Shown here piece after piece: positions 61,013-64,000 of a DNA stretch of 64,000 nucleotides. This stretch comes from Allium sativum (Eukaryota > Streptophyta > Magnoliopsida > Asparagales > Amaryllidaceae): positions 110,154,625-110,218,624 of the forward strand of contig CM060911.1 in the NCBI GenBank assembly GCA_030737875.1, given 5' to 3'. Position numbers and translations under genes: made by a program. Positions within the stretch are counted from its first letter, which is position 1; each line of letters begins with the position of its first letter. The notes beneath the pieces were generated by a model, which was given only the letters and a program-made list of their open reading frames with translations, was not told where the DNA came from and did not search any database.

Positions 61013-62200
61013 TCACTTGTCTACCATTAAGAAGTATATTCTTAAATGTTCTGACTTCCATGTCCTTGGAACGAGATCGCCGTTTGGTTTGCAAAGTCGA
61101 TATGTACCCAGCATGACTTCTTGATGGATTATTGATGGTCCCTCCCAATTTGGACCAAGTGGACCGTCCGATGGGATTTTAGTGTTGGCCATTACCCTTC
61201 GTATGACCAAATCTCCTTTTGAGAAGGTTCTAAGCCTTGACTTTCGAATTATAGTATTTTGTGATCCTTCTTTGATATTCGATTGTTCTGATCGTAGCCT
61301 CATCTCGTAATCCTTGTCTTAGATCTAAGGACTCCCTTTTAAATTCTTGATTTGGGTCAAATGTGTAAGCTATCCTTCGGTGTGAAGGGATTTCGACCTC
61401 AATCGTGAGCATGACTTTGCATCCATATGTCAAAGAAAATGGAGTATGTCCTGTTGCTGTTTTGGTGGAAGTTCTATATGCCTAAAGTACCAAGGGCAAT
61501 TCTTCTGCCCAATTTCCTTTGGCTTGATTTATTCTTTTCTTGAGGACGGTTTTTATGGTTTTGTTTGCAGCTTCAATGGCTCTGTTTTCCCTTGTATGGG
61601 CTACTGAGGAAAAGCTTTTGATAATTCCATTCTTATCACAAAACTGAGTGAATTCTTCGCTCTCGAATTGTGTTCCATTATCTGCTATGATCTTGTAAGG
61701 AATCCCAAAGCGAGTAACAATATTCTTTATCACAAATCTTGACACCTTTTTAGATGTGATTGTCGGAAGAGGTTCTTCTTCTACCCACTTGGCAAAGTAA
61801 TCGATGACCACTACGACATACTTAGCTCTACCTTTGGAGATTGGAAGTGGTCCGATCAAGTCTGTTCCCCATGCGTCGAATGGCCAAGGGCTTGCGATAA
61901 TGGTTAATTCGCTAGGAGGAAGTCGGGGTATTTTGGAATACCTTTGACATTTATCACATTTCTTGATATACTCAATTGCTTTGTTAACTATTTATGGCCA
62001 ATAATAAACTTGTCGCATGATTCTTTTGGCTAGCTTGATTCCATTAGAATGGTCCCCACACAAACCTTCATGTGCCTCCTTCAATAGGTTGGAAGAGTGA
62101 GTGCCCTTTCTTATAGAGAATCCCATTTGTAATCACAAATGAGGGGGCTTGGTGTTTTATCCTCCTTGCATCTTTCTTGTTAAGGGGGTAGGTCTTCGTT
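61013..62200 (-). pseudogene. Gypsy-2 integrase
   Basis: The catalytic core keeps its acidic residues: WGTDLIGPLP (about 61860), IADNGTQFES and IEAANKTIK. Conserved flanks are YFAKWVEEEPLPTI and RFGIPYKI. A TAG at 61484-61482 replaces a residue normally Trp before AYRTS, and a frameshift near 61290 separates the C-terminal part (FSKGDLVIRRV, GPNWEGP, PRTWKSEHLRIYF, ending at 61013). The zinc-binding end at 61900-62130 has stops. Confidence 0.85.
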
Positions 62201-62229
62201 CAGAAGGTACTCTAATATAGGAGCCATCC

Positions 62230-62880
62230 GTGTATTTTCATAGTGGAAATTTATCTCTGTTGAAGAAGGTTCTTTGCCAGAAGCATTCTCACTATCCATT
62301 TCGTCCCACCTTTTTGAAGCTTAGGATCTAGTTAGGATTAATAATTCTTTTCTTGTTTTAAGCTCTTAATTCTCAATACCGGGTCTTTCCAGGTATCCCA
62401 CAGGAATAATTCGAGTTTCGGGTGCCCCTCGGGAACTGGCCAATTTGGCTAGTGAATCAGCTTGGGTATTCTCCCCTATGGGTATTTGATATATCGAGAA
62501 ATCCTCAAACTGGGAAAGCATCTTTAATATGCTTTTTACATATAGGGCTAACTATGCATCTTTGGTTGATAGGTTTGCTTTATCTGATTTACCATTAGTT
62601 GTGAATCACCAAAGATCCTTATTCGAGGTATCTTTAACTGTAGTTCTAGATTCAACCATGCCGTCATTGATTTGTATTTTGCAACATTGTTAGTAGTTGA
62701 GAACCCTAACTTCATGGCATAATGTTAACGATGTCCATCAGGTGTAATTATGACGTAACTTGCCCCCACTCCATGTTCATTTGAGGGTCCATCCACAAAT
62801 AGTTGCCACTTAGCCTTTAAATCATTCTCTTTAATTGACTGTTCTGTAATAAAGTTTGTGCATTTATTCATGAAGTCTGC
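62230..62880 (-). pseudogene. Gypsy-2 second RNase H (degenerate)
   Basis: Short minus-strand pieces match the second RNase H of Gypsy-1 in order: a DGPSNEHGVGASYVI-like start near 62790, and a SADSLAKLA-like end near 62450. Several frameshifts and stops break it. Its place between RT-RNase H and integrase supports the assignment. Confidence 0.6.
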
Positions 62881-64000
62881 AAGAGCTTATCTTGCTGCTC
62901 GAGGTTGAATTTCAATATCATATTTTTTAAGTTCAATCCCCCACTTTACTAACCTTCCAGATGTTTTTGGTTTGCTGAAAACTTTTTTAAGTGGAAAGTT
63001 AGTCAGGACCCTAATAGGATGTGCTTGAAGTATCCTCTGCTTTCGTGCTGTAAGTATTAAGCAATATGCTAATTTTTCCATCACTGGTATAGATTTTCTG
63101 CATCCTTTAACTTTCTGCTGACGTAGTAAATTGGACGTTGAGTCCCGTCACTCTCTCTTATAAGGACTGAGCTTACTGCATACTCCGAAACGACCATATA
63201 GAGGTATAAGTCTTCTCCCTTCTCGGGACTTGACAGAATCGGGGGTCTTCCCATGTAGTCTTTTAATTCTTGGAAGGCCTTTCTACGCTCTTCGTTCCAT
63301 TCGAAAATTTTCTTTCTCTTTATAACATCGAAGAAATGGACACACTTGTCAGTGGCTTTGGAAATGAACCTACTGAGGGCTGCTACCTTTCCATTTAAGC
63401 TCATGATATCCTTGCTTGTTTTGGGTTCTTCCATATCCTTTGTGACTTGAATCTGGTCAGGACTAGCCTCAATGCCATGCTCTCTTACCATGTATCCTAG
63501 GAATTTTCCAGATTGGACCCCAGAAGAACACTTCTGTGGATTTAACTTCATTTGGTAACTTCTTAAGATGTTGAACATCTCTTCTAGGTCCTTCAGGTGA
63601 CTTTCCGCCTTGACGGAATTTACTAGCATATCATTCACATATACTTCCATGTTTCGCCCTGTCTGCTCTTGGAACATTCTACTGACCAGCCTTTGGTATG
63701 TTGCTCCCGCATTTTTCAAAGGCATTACTTTGTAACAAAATGTTCCCCAGTCAGTGATAAAACTTGTATGCTCTTCGTCGGGTTTATGCGTGGGAATTTG
63801 ATTATAACCGGAGTAAGCAACCATTAGGGACAACAACTTTTGGCCACTTGTTGCATCAACCAACTTGTCTATCCATAGGAGGGGGTAATAATCCTTTGGT
63901 TAAGCCTTGTTTAAGTCCATATAATCAATGCATGTCCTCCATTTCTCGTTGGACTCCTTTACTAGCACGGGATTGGCTAGTCATTTGGAGTAAAAAAACT
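62881..64000 (-). pseudogene. Gypsy-2 reverse transcriptase and RNase H (partial)
   Basis: The RT part at 63863-63081 has SLMVAYSGYNQIPT, MPLKNAGATYQRLVSRMF and YVNDMLVNS. Two catalytic aspartates are lost: Val in place of Asp in the usual DAYSGYNQ motif, and Asn in place of the first Asp of YVDD. RNase H continues (KIFEWNEERRKAFQELKDY, PIYYVSRKLKDAE) and, after a frameshift near 63083, in 63084-62887 (AYCLILTARKQRILQAHPI). The N-terminal RT region runs off the window and already has a stop near 63902. Confidence 0.88.

Larger units (their letters stand above)
59433..64000 (-). mobile_element. Gypsy-2: Ty3/gypsy (Tat-like) retrotransposon, 3' half
   Basis: On the minus strand from the right edge: reverse transcriptase, RNase H, degenerate second RNase H, integrase, a repeat-rich 3' untranslated zone, purine tract and LTR. 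The 5' LTR, gag and protease must lie beyond 64000. It is related to Gypsy-1 in its protein motifs but clearly a different family, and its 3' zone has tandem repeats in place of an antisense gene. It is the oldest host of the nested CACTA elements. Confidence 0.85.

Noticed and set aside
1..64000. Host protein-coding gene, tRNA or rRNA
   Set aside because: Every conserved protein motif found belongs to a transposable element or a fragment captured by one; no rRNA or tRNA gene pattern was seen apart from primer binding sites.

Overview
The window looks like intergenic DNA of a flowering plant, probably a eudicot. It is AT-rich and consists almost wholly of plant-type transposable elements: LTR retrotransposons, CACTA (En/Spm) DNA transposons, a hAT-type MITE and a LINE scrap. 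I found no host gene, rRNA, tRNA or CRISPR array. Most long open frames are transposon proteins or read-throughs of tandem repeats.

The elements are nested, and most borders are supported by target-site duplications (TSDs). The oldest unit is a minus-strand Ty3/gypsy element, 'Gypsy-2'. Its interior runs from 59433 past the right edge, and its 3' LTR continues at 39513-39770. CACTA-2 (39771-59423, TSD GTA) sits in that LTR. CACTA-2 carries a captured gene-like fragment, and that fragment is split by a solo LTR (41741-58616, TSD GGTTT). The solo LTR is split in turn by Gypsy-1 (43014-57019, minus strand, 888-bp LTRs, TSD AGGGA). Gypsy-1 has a broken gag-pol and, between pol and its 3' LTR, an antisense gene of the PF04195 'putative gypsy type transposon' type. 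This layout is known from the Tat lineage.

The left half (1-38288) is dominated by one family of very long (about 5 kb), non-coding LTRs. A complete LARD-like element lies on the minus strand at 6448-16987: LTRs of 4877 and 4843 bp, an 820-bp internal region, a tRNA-iMet-like primer site, a purine tract and TSD TTGAA. It is inserted in copy Q of the same family (about 5807-6447, 16988-17142, 33819-38288). A more diverged copy P (1 to about 5806) lies to the left and contains a 293-bp hAT-type MITE with a perfect 8-bp TSD. P, Q and the LARD carry unrelated minisatellites in the same part of the LTR. Copy Q also contains CACTA-1 (17143-33818), inserted only about 150 bp from the LARD. CACTA-1 keeps both classic genes on the minus strand: a TNP2/TNPD-type transposase (26880-30540, four exons, one nonsense codon) and a TNPA-like accessory gene (20160-25399) with three DUF8039-like repeats. 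Just upstream are a palindromic 33-bp repeat array and a LINE endonuclease fragment. The end of a third CACTA element lies at 38289-39512.

Nearly all protein-coding parts are broken. The CACTA-1 transposase is the closest to intact. Coordinates of terminal repeats and TSDs were read base by base. Exon borders of the TNPA-like gene, domain borders and the P/Q junction are approximate.
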